DNA of 25,820 nt, taken from NCBI GenBank assembly GCA_958429225.1, contig CAUAJB010000025.1, forward strand, positions 1 to 25,820, written 5' to 3'. The notes beneath the pieces are model-generated. The model saw nothing but the letters and a program-made list of their open reading frames with translations. It was not told the origin of the DNA and did no database searches. Source of the stretch: an uncultured Collinsella sp. Its GTDB lineage: Bacteria > Actinomycetota > Coriobacteriia > Coriobacteriales > Coriobacteriaceae. Shown here in pieces: positions 14,702 through 22,695 of this stretch (position 1 is its first letter; each line of letters begins with the position of its first letter). The position numbers and the translations under genes are program-made.

Positions 14702-16891
14702 ATGAAGAACATCCTGCATCTGTTTAAGCGCGACGTCCAAAACGTGTCTCGCTCCGTGATCGGCATGGTTGTCGTGATGGGCCTCATTATCGTGCCGTGC
14801 CTGTACGCGTGGTTTAACATCGCCGGCAGCTGGGACCCGTACGGCAACACTGGCAATCTTAAGATCGCCGTGGTCAATACCGACGAGGGTTACGAGAGCG
14901 ACCTGATTCCCGTCGAGGTCAACGTGGGCGAAAACGTGACGGCCGCTCTGCGTGGTAACGAGAACTTTGACTGGGTTGTGCTCAACAATCGCGATAAGGC
15001 TATCGACGGTGTTAAGTCGGGCGCTTACTATGCGGCCGTCGTAATCCCCAAGAGCTTTAGCTCCGACATGATGACGCTCTTCTCGACCGACGTGAAACAC
15101 GCCGATATCGAGTTCTATGAGAACCAGAAGGCCAACGCCATCGCACAGATCGTGACCGAAAAGGGCTCGAGTGCCGTTCAGAGCCAGGTTAACGAGACCT
15201 TTACCGAAACCATCACGACCATCGGCCTTAAGACAGTGTCCAGCCTGCTCGATTACATGAGCACCGACCAGGTGAGCAACTTTATCGCCAACCTGTCCTC
15301 GACGCTCGGCGACTCGGTTCAGGACCTGCAGGACATCAAGGCCAGCGCGACTTCGCTTGCGGGCATTTTGAGTTCGACCTCCGATTCGCTGACGTCGGCG
15401 GGCGGCCTGCTCAAGCAAACCGGGACCACCGACCAGTCGGTGAAGCAGCTGATGGAGCATGCCGAGAGCGGTATTGCTGATTCCGAGCAGGCGCTCAAGG
15501 CAGCCAGCGATGCCATCGATGCGGCGATTGATGGAAGTGCCGGGTCGTTCGACAACGTGTCCACCGAGCTCGCAAAGGCCTTTGACGCCGCGAACCAGCA
15601 TGTCTATCTGACGGTAGCACAGCTCAACGACGGTGCCGCGTCGCTCAACGCGCGTGCCGATGAGATTGACGCTGCGGCCGATAAGCTCCGCAGCCTTGCC
15701 GGCCAGGTGAGTAACGATAAGCTCAAGGAAGGGCTTGAGGACGCGGCTGCAGAGCTGGGCAAAATCGCGACGGAGTACCGCAACAATGCCAAGGAGCTGA
15801 CGGGCATCGCGACGTCGCTCTCGGACAACATGGCAAAGGTTAACGATGTCCGCGCCGAAACCGACCAGGCGGTCGCCGACGCCAAGGCGGGCGTCTCGGG
15901 TGCCAAGATCGATTACGACTCCACATTCTCGGCTAAGGCTAAGGAGCTCAAGAAGACCATTTCGGGTGTTTTGGATTCGCTGAACGGCATCTCGAGCGAT
16001 CTTGATAGCGCTGTTGCCGGTCTAACCGATGCATCCGGTTCGCTGGCAAAGGGCCTCTCCAAGGCTGCAAAGCTGGTCAACAAGGCTTCCGATCAGCTGG
16101 GTGAAGCGTCCGATAAGATCAGTGCCTTTAAGGACGAGCTCGACGGTGCCCTGATGTCGGACGATCTGGCCACGATCAAGACGATGATTGGCAATGATCC
16201 CGAGGGTTTGGCCGTGTCGCTTTCCGGTCCTGTCGCGCTCGATCGCAAGCCGGTCTATCCGATCCGCAACTACGGCTCGGCCATGGCGCCGTTCTACACG
16301 ATTCTGTCGCTCTGGGTCGGCTCGATCGTGCTGGCGGCCATGATGAAGGTCTCGGTTGACGATGAGCTCATCAACGAGCTGATCCCCGTGCGCCTGCACG
16401 AGATCTACCTGGGCCGCTACCTGTTCTTTGGCGGTCTGGCCCTGCTGCAGGCAACGCTCGTGTGCGCGGGCGACATCCTGTTCTTTGGCATCCAGTGCGA
16501 CAATCCGTTGCAGTTTGTGCTGGCGGGCTGGGTCGCGAGTCTCGTGTTCTCCAATATCGTCTACACGCTTACGGTTTCGTTTGGCGATATCGGCAAGGCG
16601 CTCGCCGTCGTGCTGCTGGTCATGCAGGTCGGCGGTTCGGGCGGCACGTTCCCCATCGAGATGACCGGCCCCGTGTTCCAGGCGATCTATCCGTTCCTGC
16701 CGTTTACTCACGGCATCAACGCCATGCATGCCGCCATGGCTGGTGCCTACCATATGGAGTACTGGATTGAGCTAGGCATTCTGGCGAGCTATCTGATCCC
16801 GTCGCTGGCCCTGGGCGTCGTCTTTCGCCGCCCGGTCATCAAAGCCAACGACTGGATCATCGAAAAGCTGGAGTCAACCAAATTAATCTAG
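14702..16891 (+). CDS. YhgE/Pip-family membrane protein, shorter paralogue
   Basis: Membrane protein of 729 aa, paralogous to the preceding product. It shares the N-terminal membrane segment (~17-37) and the motif YAWFNIAGSWDPYGNT, the long extracytoplasmic coiled-coil-like region (~40-525) and the C-terminal permease-like block. That block opens with KPVYPIRNYGSAMAPFYT and contains GGSGGTFPIEM and PFLPFTHGIN, closely matching the partner's YPVKSFGSGIAPFYT and SSGMYPIEM. It ends soon after the last helix and lacks the partner's C-terminal extension. The start directly follows the upstream TAA with a perfect Shine-Dalgarno. The two probably form a heteromeric complex; no ATPase gene is adjacent. 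The substrate or partner is unknown. Confidence 0.88.
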   Translation: MKNILHLFKRDVQNVSRSVIGMVVVMGLIIVPCLYAWFNIAGSWDPYGNTGNLKIAVVNTDEGYESDLIPVEVNVGENVTAALRGNENFDWVVLNNRDKAIDGVKSGAYYAAVVIPKSFSSDMMTLFSTDVKHADIEFYENQKANAIAQIVTEKGSSAVQSQVNETFTETITTIGLKTVSSLLDYMSTDQVSNFIANLSSTLGDSVQDLQDIKASATSLAGILSSTSDSLTSAGGLLKQTGTTDQSVKQLMEHAESGIADSEQALKAASDAIDAAIDGSAGSFDNVSTELAKAFDAANQHVYLTVAQLNDGAASLNARADEIDAAADKLRSLAGQVSNDKLKEGLEDAAAELGKIATEYRNNAKELTGIATSLSDNMAKVNDVRAETDQAVADAKAGVSGAKIDYDSTFSAKAKELKKTISGVLDSLNGISSDLDSAVAGLTDASGSLAKGLSKAAKLVNKASDQLGEASDKISAFKDELDGALMSDDLATIKTMIGNDPEGLAVSLSGPVALDRKPVYPIRNYGSAMAPFYTILSLWVGSIVLAAMMKVSVDDELINELIPVRLHEIYLGRYLFFGGLALLQATLVCAGDILFFGIQCDNPLQFVLAGWVASLVFSNIVYTLTVSFGDIGKALAVVLLVMQVGGSGGTFPIEMTGPVFQAIYPFLPFTHGINAMHAAMAGAYHMEYWIELGILASYLIPSLALGVVFRRPVIKANDWIIEKLESTKLI

Positions 16892-16918
16892 TTACGCGGT
16901 TTTACCAAACCGCGTAAC
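16891..16918. other. 12-bp perfect hairpin at the end of the YhgE operon
   Basis: GTTACGCGGTTT (16891-16902), loop TACC, and AAACCGCGTAAC (16907-16918) form a perfect 12-bp stem beginning inside the stop codon. No T-tract follows, so it is not a classical terminator; it could protect the 3' end or act with the terminator 50 nt downstream. Confidence 0.6.
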
Positions 16919-16966
16919 GGCTCGACGCTGCAAACGCCCCTAAGCGGCAATCTGACGTTCAATTTC

Positions 16967-17002
16967 AAGGGCGCGACCAGAAGGTCAGCGCCCTTTCATT
17001 TC
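16967..17002 (+). terminator. intrinsic terminator of the YhgE operon
   Basis: AAGGGCGC plus GACC (16967-16978), loop AGAA, and GGTC-A-GCGCCCTT (16983-16995) form a 12-bp stem with one bulged A, followed by TTCATTTC. No gene is seen between here and 17224; that spacer holds a promoter candidate and another terminator. Confidence 0.7.
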
Positions 17003-17086
17003 ACGTCACCTTGCTCGCTTAGGGTCGTTTTCGCTGACATTGCCGGAGCATCGAGGTTCACTTTGCCGACGCTTTAGCGGGCTGGA

Positions 17087-17116
17087 TTGCACGGGCTGCT
17101 TGGTTGTTGCTACAGT
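17087..17116 (+). promoter_or_regulatory. candidate promoter upstream of the EamA transporter
   Basis: TTGCAC (17087-17092) and TACAGT (17111-17116) with an 18-nt spacer match the -35 and -10 consensus well. Transcription would start near 17123, at the foot of the hairpin at 17121-17146. Confidence 0.4.
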
Positions 17117-17120
17117 AGCG

Positions 17121-17157
17121 GGGCGTGCCGGGGGTCCGGTGCGCCCTGTTTTTATTT
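17121..17157 (+). terminator. terminator-like hairpin in the EamA leader
   Basis: GGGCGTGCCGG (17121-17131), loop GGGT, and CCGGTGCGCCC (17136-17146) pair over 11 positions with two G-T pairs, followed by TGTTTTTATTT. It is a textbook intrinsic terminator shape, yet lies 68 nt before the transporter start and just after a promoter-like pair of hexamers. It is either an attenuator or the end of a short upstream transcript. Confidence 0.65.
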
Positions 17158-17224
17158 GACCATGAGGCGGCGCGCAGCCATACGCGTGCGGACACCACGC
17201 CCAGATTGAGTGCGAGGATGTTCC

Positions 17225-18208
17225 ATGGCCCAATACGCTGCCAACGAAATCGAAAACATGCCCGATAGCCCTGTGGCCCGTGAGGATTTGGGCGCGGGCG
17301 GTATTCCCCGGGGTGCCGGTGCACGCTCGCCGCTGTTCTGGAAAGTTCTGCTATTTTCGGTGGCGGTCATCTGGGGCTACTCCTTTACCACTATGAAGGG
17401 CGCGCTCGACACCATTCCGGTGTTCGAGCTGGTCTACGTTCGCTTTCTCCCGGCATCACTGGTTATGTTTGCCATTTTCCATAAGCGCATCATCGCTCAT
17501 TTCAATGCCCGCAACCTAATCGTCGGGCTTGGCATGGGCGCGCTCATGTGGGGTGCCTACGGTTTGCAGACGATCGGCCTGGCACAGACCACGGCAGGCA
17601 AAAGCGCGTTTTTGACGGGCACGTACTGCATCTTGGTTCCGTTTGCGAGCTACGTCCTAAGCGGCGAAAAGCTTACCCGTTACAACTTAGGCGCCGCGTT
17701 GCTGTGCCTGGCGGGCATTGGCTTGGTGGCGCTCGATAGCGTCGAGTTCAATGCCGGCGATGCCATTACGCTGGGCGGCGCGGTCTTCTTTGCCATTCAG
17801 ATGGCGGTGACCGCCAAGTACGGTCGCAAGATGGACATCAACGTCATCACGTTTTGGATGTTTGTGGGCAATGGCGTCTTGAGCCTGATCTCGTCGCTGT
17901 TGTTCGAGACCCAAGCGCCCTCGTCTGTATGGACGCCGGATTTTATCGGCGTGATGGCCTTCCTCTCGGTGGGCTGCACGTGCGTGGCGCTGCTCATCCA
18001 AAACGTCGGCTTGGCGCACGTCCCGGCCTCGACGGGCTCATTACTCCTATCGATGGAGTCGCCTTCGGGTGTGCTGTTCTCGGTGCTGCTGATGGGGGAG
18101 GCGCTCACCTCGCGTCTGCTTGCCGGCTTTGCGCTCATCTTCCTGTCGATTATCTTAAGCGAGACGCATTTCGATTTCTTGCGCCGAAAATCTCGCCCGC
18201 AATTGTAA
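17225..18208 (+). CDS. EamA/DMT-family transporter
   Basis: Drug/metabolite-superfamily permease of 327 aa with about ten predicted membrane helices in two EamA repeats. The first repeat opens with VIWGYSFTTMKGALD, a common EamA start, and contains GLQTIGLAQTTAGKSAFLTG; the second contains NVGLAHVPASTGSLLLSMESP. A polar N-terminal tail of ~40 residues precedes the first helix. Substrates in this family range from amino acids to metabolites and cannot be told here. I chose the ATG at 17225 because GAGG at 17214-17217 lies seven bases upstream; the in-frame ATG at 17210 lies upstream of that site. A strong terminator follows, so it is a single-gene unit. Confidence 0.9.
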   Translation: MAQYAANEIENMPDSPVAREDLGAGGIPRGAGARSPLFWKVLLFSVAVIWGYSFTTMKGALDTIPVFELVYVRFLPASLVMFAIFHKRIIAHFNARNLIVGLGMGALMWGAYGLQTIGLAQTTAGKSAFLTGTYCILVPFASYVLSGEKLTRYNLGAALLCLAGIGLVALDSVEFNAGDAITLGGAVFFAIQMAVTAKYGRKMDINVITFWMFVGNGVLSLISSLLFETQAPSSVWTPDFIGVMAFLSVGCTCVALLIQNVGLAHVPASTGSLLLSMESPSGVLFSVLLMGEALTSRLLAGFALIFLSIILSETHFDFLRRKSRPQL

Positions 18209-18220
18209 ACAACTTGTTGC

Positions 18221-18249
18221 GCCGCCCTCCCAGGGCGGCATTTTTTATG
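18221..18249 (+). terminator. intrinsic terminator after the EamA transporter
   Basis: GCCGCCCT (18221-18228), loop CCC, AGGGCGGC (18232-18239), then ATTTTTTAT. A perfect 8-bp GC-rich stem with a six-T run. Confidence 0.92.
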
Positions 18250-18272
18250 TCATGCCTTTACAGTTGTGCCTT

Positions 18273-18294
18273 GCACTTTACGCTATCAAAGTGC
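18273..18294. promoter_or_regulatory. inverted repeat upstream of the M20 amidohydrolase
   Basis: GCACTTT (18273-18279) and AAAGTGC (18288-18294) flank an 8-nt spacer, about 30 nt before the start codon. A weak promoter candidate, TTTACA (18257-18262) and TACGCT (18279-18284), overlaps it. It could be an operator for a repressor of the amidohydrolase-MFS operon. Confidence 0.3.
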
Positions 18295-18324
18295 GTGCTG
18301 CAAAAACGTTACTGGAGGGCATCT

Positions 18325-19617
18325 ATGGCACCAGCTCTGTCCGATTTTCAACCGCAACCAGCGCCTCAGGCTACCACGGCGGCGCAGACCGCTATCGGCG
18401 ATGGCCTGGTCAAAGAAGCCCAGGCATTTGCCGATGAGCTCGCTGCGTGGCGACACGATCTACACCAGATGCCCGAGCTCGGTAACAATCTTCCGCAGAC
18501 GTCTGCCTATATCCAGGCACGTCTGGACGAGATGGACATCCCCCATACCACGCTCGTCGACGGCTCCTGTGTTGTTGGCCTGATCGGTGCCGGTGCGGCC
18601 GCTCAGGGCAATGGTACGTGCACGGACAAGCAGGCCGGTACGGTCATCATGCTCCGCGGCGACATGGATGCCCTTCCCGTTGCCGAGGAATCCGGCGAGC
18701 CCTTTGCATCCACCAATGGCTGCATGCATGCTTGCGGTCACGATATGCACGCGACGGCGCTGCTTGGTGCGGCTCGTATGCTCAAGGCCCGCGAGTCCGA
18801 GCTTCTCGACGCCAACGCCACGGTTAAGTTGCTGTTCCAGCCGGGCGAGGAAACCTTTGAGGGTGCCCGTGCTGCCATCGTCGACGGTTTGCTGCAGAGC
18901 CCACGCCCCCAGGCCGCCTTTGCCATGCATGTCAATAGCCAGTCGCCGCTTGGCCTGGTGCTCTACGGCAGCCCGGCGCTCTCGGGCGTGTACGGTTTTC
19001 GCGTCACGCTTCAGGGCAAGGGCGGCCATGGCTCGAGCCCCGAGATCTGCATCGACCCCATCACGGCCGGCGTCCATGTGCATCTGGCGCTTCAGGAGCT
19101 CATCTCCCGCGAGGTGCCGGCGGCCAAGGAGGTCGCGCTTACCGTTGGCAAGTTCGCCGGCGGTCAGGCCGCAAATGTCATTCCAGATACCTGCGTGCTC
19201 GAAGGTACGCTGCGCGGCTTCGACGTCGAGCTCATGGAGCACCTCAAGACCCGCATCGCGGAGGTCGTCAACGGCGTGGCCGCAACGTATCGCACGTCGG
19301 CTACCATCGAGACGCTCTCGGATGTTCCCCCGCTCGTGCTCGATGACGACGTGACCCAGGCTTCGCTTGGCTATGTGGGTGCGACACTGCCCAAGGCCGC
19401 CTTCCTGCCGCTGTTCCATGCCATGGCGAGCGAGGACTTTGCGCTTATCTCGAGTGAGATACCGAGCGCATACTTTACGATCGGCGCGGCTGTGACCGAT
19501 ACGGACGAACACTTTGCCCAGCATCATCCCAAGGCGCGCTTTAGCGATGCCGAGCTGCCACTTGGTGCCGCGGCTTATGCGGCAGTCGCTTTGGGCTACA
19601 TCGCCGACCACCGGTAG
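18325..19617 (+). CDS. M20D-family amidohydrolase (N-acyl amino acid / peptide amidase)
   Basis: Metal-dependent hydrolase of 430 aa of the M20 family, related to hippurate and IAA-amino acid hydrolases, which cut amide bonds of N-acyl amino acids. The metal-site region shows MLRGDMDALPVAE (109-121), GCMHACGHDMHATALLG (132-148; C137, H139), QPGEE with E175-E176, and H202 in AMHVNS; a C-terminal His is at 400-401. The dimerisation domain begins near 222 with GKGGHGSSPE. GGAGG at 18314-18318 lies six bases before the ATG at 18325; the N-terminal ~25 residues are Ala/Pro/Gln-rich and may be disordered. A long open frame continues upstream but overlaps the EamA gene and terminator, so it is rejected. 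An MFS transporter gene follows after 39 nt. Substrate unknown. Confidence 0.92.
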   Translation: MAPALSDFQPQPAPQATTAAQTAIGDGLVKEAQAFADELAAWRHDLHQMPELGNNLPQTSAYIQARLDEMDIPHTTLVDGSCVVGLIGAGAAAQGNGTCTDKQAGTVIMLRGDMDALPVAEESGEPFASTNGCMHACGHDMHATALLGAARMLKARESELLDANATVKLLFQPGEETFEGARAAIVDGLLQSPRPQAAFAMHVNSQSPLGLVLYGSPALSGVYGFRVTLQGKGGHGSSPEICIDPITAGVHVHLALQELISREVPAAKEVALTVGKFAGGQAANVIPDTCVLEGTLRGFDVELMEHLKTRIAEVVNGVAATYRTSATIETLSDVPPLVLDDDVTQASLGYVGATLPKAAFLPLFHAMASEDFALISSEIPSAYFTIGAAVTDTDEHFAQHHPKARFSDAELPLGAAAYAAVALGYIADHR

Positions 19618-19656
19618 CACCCAATCTTGCTACTCGTTTGTTTAAAAAGGAGCAGT

Positions 19657-20962
19657 ATGTCCCAGCAGCGTAAGTTCTTCCCCGGCTGGCTCGTGGTGGC
19701 TTCCGGCTTTGTCATCATGGCCACGTGCTACACGATTTTCGTTAACTGCATGAGCCTGTTTCAGCCGCTCGTCGTCAGCGACCTGGGCATCACGCTTGCG
19801 CAGTACAACATCTCCAACGCCATCTCCACCGTGGTGAGCGTTATCGGCTCACTTGTCATTGGCCATGTTGCCGATAAAGTAAGCGGCCGCGTTTTGGGTT
19901 CTCCTCACTGTAATCGCCACCTCTGCCGTTCTTGCCGGCATGAGCTTTGTCGGTGAGCTGTGGCAGGTCTACGTGCTCTTTGCTGTTTCGGGCTGCTTCG
20001 CTGTGGCCTCGACCCGCCTGCTCATCAGCCTGGTGACCGCCAACTGGTTTACCGCCAAGCGAGGCCTTGCCATCTCCATCGCACTTTCGGGTTCGGGCTT
20101 TGGCGGCGCCATTCTCTCGCCGATCGTGAGCTCTCTTATCGTGAGTGTGGGCTGGCGCTCTGCGTTCCTGGTACTCGCTGCCGTGTGCATGGTGGCGGCA
20201 CTGCCCATCACGGCTTACTCCTTCCGCACCAAGCCTTCCGAGATCGGCCTTAAGCCGCTCGGCGAGAACCCGGGCGATCCGTCCGTCTCGACGGCTGGCG
20301 ACAAGGACGAGCACACGGCGCCCGAGGTTAGCGTCGGCTGGTCTCGTATCAAGAAGAGCCCGGCGTTTTGGCTGCTCGTCGTCGCCTTCCTCTTTATGGG
20401 TCTCGTTAACGGCGCCATCTTGCCCAACCAGGTCACCAACATGACGAGTGTTACCGTCAACGGCGCCAAGATCGTCACGGGCGGCCACGATCCCATGTGG
20501 GCAGGTACCGTGCTTTCGGCCTACATGGTCACCGTCGTTATCGCCAAGATTTCGCTCGGTGCGATCTATGACCGCTTTGGTCTGCGCTTTGGCAATATCC
20601 TTGGCTCCATTGCGTGCATTATCGCCTGCGTCGCCCTGTGCTTCCCCGCGACCGATCTTGGTCCCATCGTGGCTGCCGTGAGTTTTGGTGTCGGAACGTG
20701 CATGGGCACTATCACGCCTACCATTGCCGCGTCCAAGCAGTTTGGCATGGCCGACCTCGGCAAGGTCACGGGCACCATTACCTCGCTCGAGATGGTCGGC
20801 GGCACCGTGGGCGCTATTGTCTCGGGCGTGCTGTTCGATGCCACGGGCTCCTTTGCGAGCGCCTGGATTGTGTGCCTGGCGTGCTCCGTGGTCATGCTCG
20901 TGTTCCTGCTGGCATCCGAGCCCATCGCCGCCAAGCTGCGCGCGAGCGTGGCGGGGGAGTAG
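19657..20962 (+). pseudogene. MFS transporter gene interrupted by a +1 frameshift
   Basis: Major facilitator permease of the monocarboxylate/oxalate-transporter type, split between two frames. The first frame from ATG 19657 (MSQQRKFFPGWLVVASGF) runs to GHVADKVSGRVLG and then turns into non-MFS sequence, stopping at 19956. The second frame carries VLLTVIATSAVLAGMSFVGELW onward to 20962. Removing one G from GGG at 19896-19898 restores a continuous frame of 434 aa through KVSGRVLVLLTV with about 12 helices. AAGGAG precedes the start. It lies 39 nt behind the amidohydrolase, and the joint unit ends in a long terminator. Either a real recent mutation or a sequencing error; flanking codons show no other decay. 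Confidence 0.85.
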
Positions 20963-20997
20963 GTAGGCCAAAGCGCATCGCCGCTTGTCCGCTTCGT

Positions 20998-21070
20998 CCG
21001 CGGTGGCGCGTCTGGCCGAACGAGTCCCCATACCCTCGTTCGGTCAGACGCGCCGCCGCGGTTTGTGTTT
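20998..21070 (+). terminator. very long-stem terminator after the MFS gene
   Basis: Arms 20998-21024 and 21035-21061 pair over 27 positions with only two G-T pairs and a 10-nt loop, followed by TTTGTGTTTG. The 3' tract runs almost into the hisS -10 box at 21077. Confidence 0.88.
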
Positions 21071-21076
21071 GTGCCG

Positions 21077-21082
21077 TATAAT
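21077..21082 (+). promoter_or_regulatory. -10 box of hisS
   Basis: A consensus TATAAT lies 42 nt before the hisS start. The expected -35 position falls inside the preceding terminator stem and shows no TTGACA-like hexamer. Confidence 0.55.
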
Positions 21083-21124
21083 GTCCACTACCTATGACGC
21101 GATACAAAAGAAAGGTGTTTGCCC

Positions 21125-22438
21125 ATGCAGGCACAGAAGGCGGAGGGAACCCGCGACCTTATCGGCGCCGAGATGCGCGCCTGGCAAAAGATGCAGCAGA
21201 TTGCGGCCGGCGTGTTCGAGCCGTTTGGTTTTAAGCCCATCGAGACGCCCGCGATCGAGCAGGTTGACGTGTTTGTCCACGGTATCGGCCAGTCGACCGA
21301 CGTCGTGCGCAAGGAGATGTTCCGCGTGTTTAGCGGCGCCAACCTGGAGCGCGTCTTTACCGAAGGCACCGACACCAAGCTTAAGCCCAAGCAGCGCTTG
21401 GCCCTTCGTCCCGAGGGCACGGCCGGCGTGGTGCGCGCCGTCGTGGAGAACAACCTGGTGCCTCAGGGCTCCACGCCGTTTAAGGCCTACTATGCCGAGG
21501 CCATGTTCCGCGGCGAGCGTCCCCAGAAGGGCCGCCTGCGCCAGTTCCACCAGGTGGGCATCGAGTGGCTCGGCGCTCCCGATCCGGCTGCCGACGCCGA
21601 GTGCATCATCATGCTCATGGAGTTCTACAAGCGCCTGGGCTTCGATCTTTCCAAGCTCCGTCTGCTTATTAACTCGATGGGCGATGCGCAGTGCCGTCCG
21701 GCATATCGCGAGCAGGTCAAGCAGTTTATCCTCGATCACGCCGACGAGATGTGCGACGAGTGCCGCGAGCGTGCCGAGCTCAACCCGCTGCGCGCCTTCG
21801 ACTGCAAGAACGACCATTGCCGCGAGATCATGGCCGACGCCCCGCTGATGGGCGACAACCTGTGCGATGAGTGCCGCGAGCACTACGAGCAAGTCAAGCG
21901 CTATTTGGACGCCGCCGGTATCGAGTATGTCGAGGATCCCACCTTGGTGCGCGGCCTGGACTACTACACCCGTACTGTCTTTGAGGTCGAGGCTCCCGGC
22001 GCCGGTGTCGGCTCCATCGGTGGCGGCGGTCGCTATGACGGCTTGGTCGAGCTCGAGGGCGGCAAGCCCACGGCAGGCGTCGGCTTCGCCGTCGGCTTTG
22101 AGCGCGCCCTGCTGGCCCTGCAGGCCTTTGGCAGCGACCTGGGTGCCGAGGAGGCCCCGTGTGTCTACGTCGCCAACGCCGGTAAGGAGCTGCGTCAGAA
22201 CGTCTTTACCATTACGCAGCAGCTTCGTGCCGCAGGCATCGTGACCGAGGCCGACTATCAGGGCCGTTCCCTTAAGGCCCAGTTTAAGCAGGCCGACAAG
22301 GTGGGCGCTAAGCTCATCCTAGTCCTGGGTGGCGACGAGCTTGCCGCCGGCAAGGTCAAGGTGCGCGACATGCAGAGCCACGACGAGGTACTGGTCGATT
22401 TGGCCAACGTTGTCGAGGCGGTTCGCGAGCGCCTGTAG
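21125..22438 (+). CDS. hisS: histidine-tRNA ligase
   Basis: Class II aminoacyl-tRNA synthetase of 437 aa that charges tRNA-His, a cytoplasmic dimer. Motif 2 is FRGERPQKGRLRQFHQVGIE; the histidine-specific motifs are GLDYYTRTVFEV and GGGGRYDGL; motif 3 is AVGFERALL. Residues ~340-437 form the anticodon-binding domain. The Cys-rich insertion (CDECRERAELNPLR, DCKNDHC, CDECREHYEQ) is normal for many bacterial HisRS and may bind zinc. I chose ATG 21125 because AAAGG at 21111-21115 precedes it; a TTG two codons upstream is less likely. It is a single-gene unit here: no aspS follows, although hisS-aspS pairs are common. Confidence 0.97.
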   Translation: MQAQKAEGTRDLIGAEMRAWQKMQQIAAGVFEPFGFKPIETPAIEQVDVFVHGIGQSTDVVRKEMFRVFSGANLERVFTEGTDTKLKPKQRLALRPEGTAGVVRAVVENNLVPQGSTPFKAYYAEAMFRGERPQKGRLRQFHQVGIEWLGAPDPAADAECIIMLMEFYKRLGFDLSKLRLLINSMGDAQCRPAYREQVKQFILDHADEMCDECRERAELNPLRAFDCKNDHCREIMADAPLMGDNLCDECREHYEQVKRYLDAAGIEYVEDPTLVRGLDYYTRTVFEVEAPGAGVGSIGGGGRYDGLVELEGGKPTAGVGFAVGFERALLALQAFGSDLGAEEAPCVYVANAGKELRQNVFTITQQLRAAGIVTEADYQGRSLKAQFKQADKVGAKLILVLGGDELAAGKVKVRDMQSHDEVLVDLANVVEAVRERL

Positions 22439-22495
22439 CGTATCTTTTTGAGCTGCGGGCCTGCTAACGTGCCCTGCTCATGGAGAGCGATTGTT

Positions 22496-22536
22496 ACGGG
22501 GGTGTTTCGCATTTATGCGGAATGCCCCCGTTTGCA
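22496..22536 (+). terminator. intrinsic terminator after hisS
   Basis: Arms 22496-22511 and 22516-22531 pair over 16 positions (three G-T pairs) with loop TTTA and are followed by a short T run. It starts with ACGGGGG and ends with CCCCCGT. Confidence 0.78.
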
Positions 22537-22622
22537 TATGCCGTCCACCGAGAAATACGACCATTTGGGGCAAAAAGCCTTGCAATGCAGAAAATACTTT
22601 TGTGTGGTAAAGCGCAATCAGC

Positions 22623-22651
22623 TTCGAAAGTTTTTGCCGAGTGCCTATAAT
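22623..22651 (+). promoter_or_regulatory. candidate ppc promoter
   Basis: A consensus -10 TATAAT (22646-22651) has a weak -35, TTCGAA (22623-22628), 17 nt upstream. The stretch before it (22565-22640) is AT-richer than its surroundings. Confidence 0.5.
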
Positions 22652-22695
22652 AAATACCGCATGTTACGTGCATAGAAGGAGGAATGGGAGGAAAC

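Noticed and set aside
17100..17224. T-box or known riboswitch before the EamA gene
   Set aside because: No T-box sequence or other recognised conserved core is visible; only the hairpin and T-tract are supported.
17854..18324. Upstream extension of the M20 amidohydrolase frame
   Set aside because: It overlaps the EamA gene out of frame and crosses its terminator; the ATG at 18325 has a strong ribosome-binding site and begins the family-like protein.
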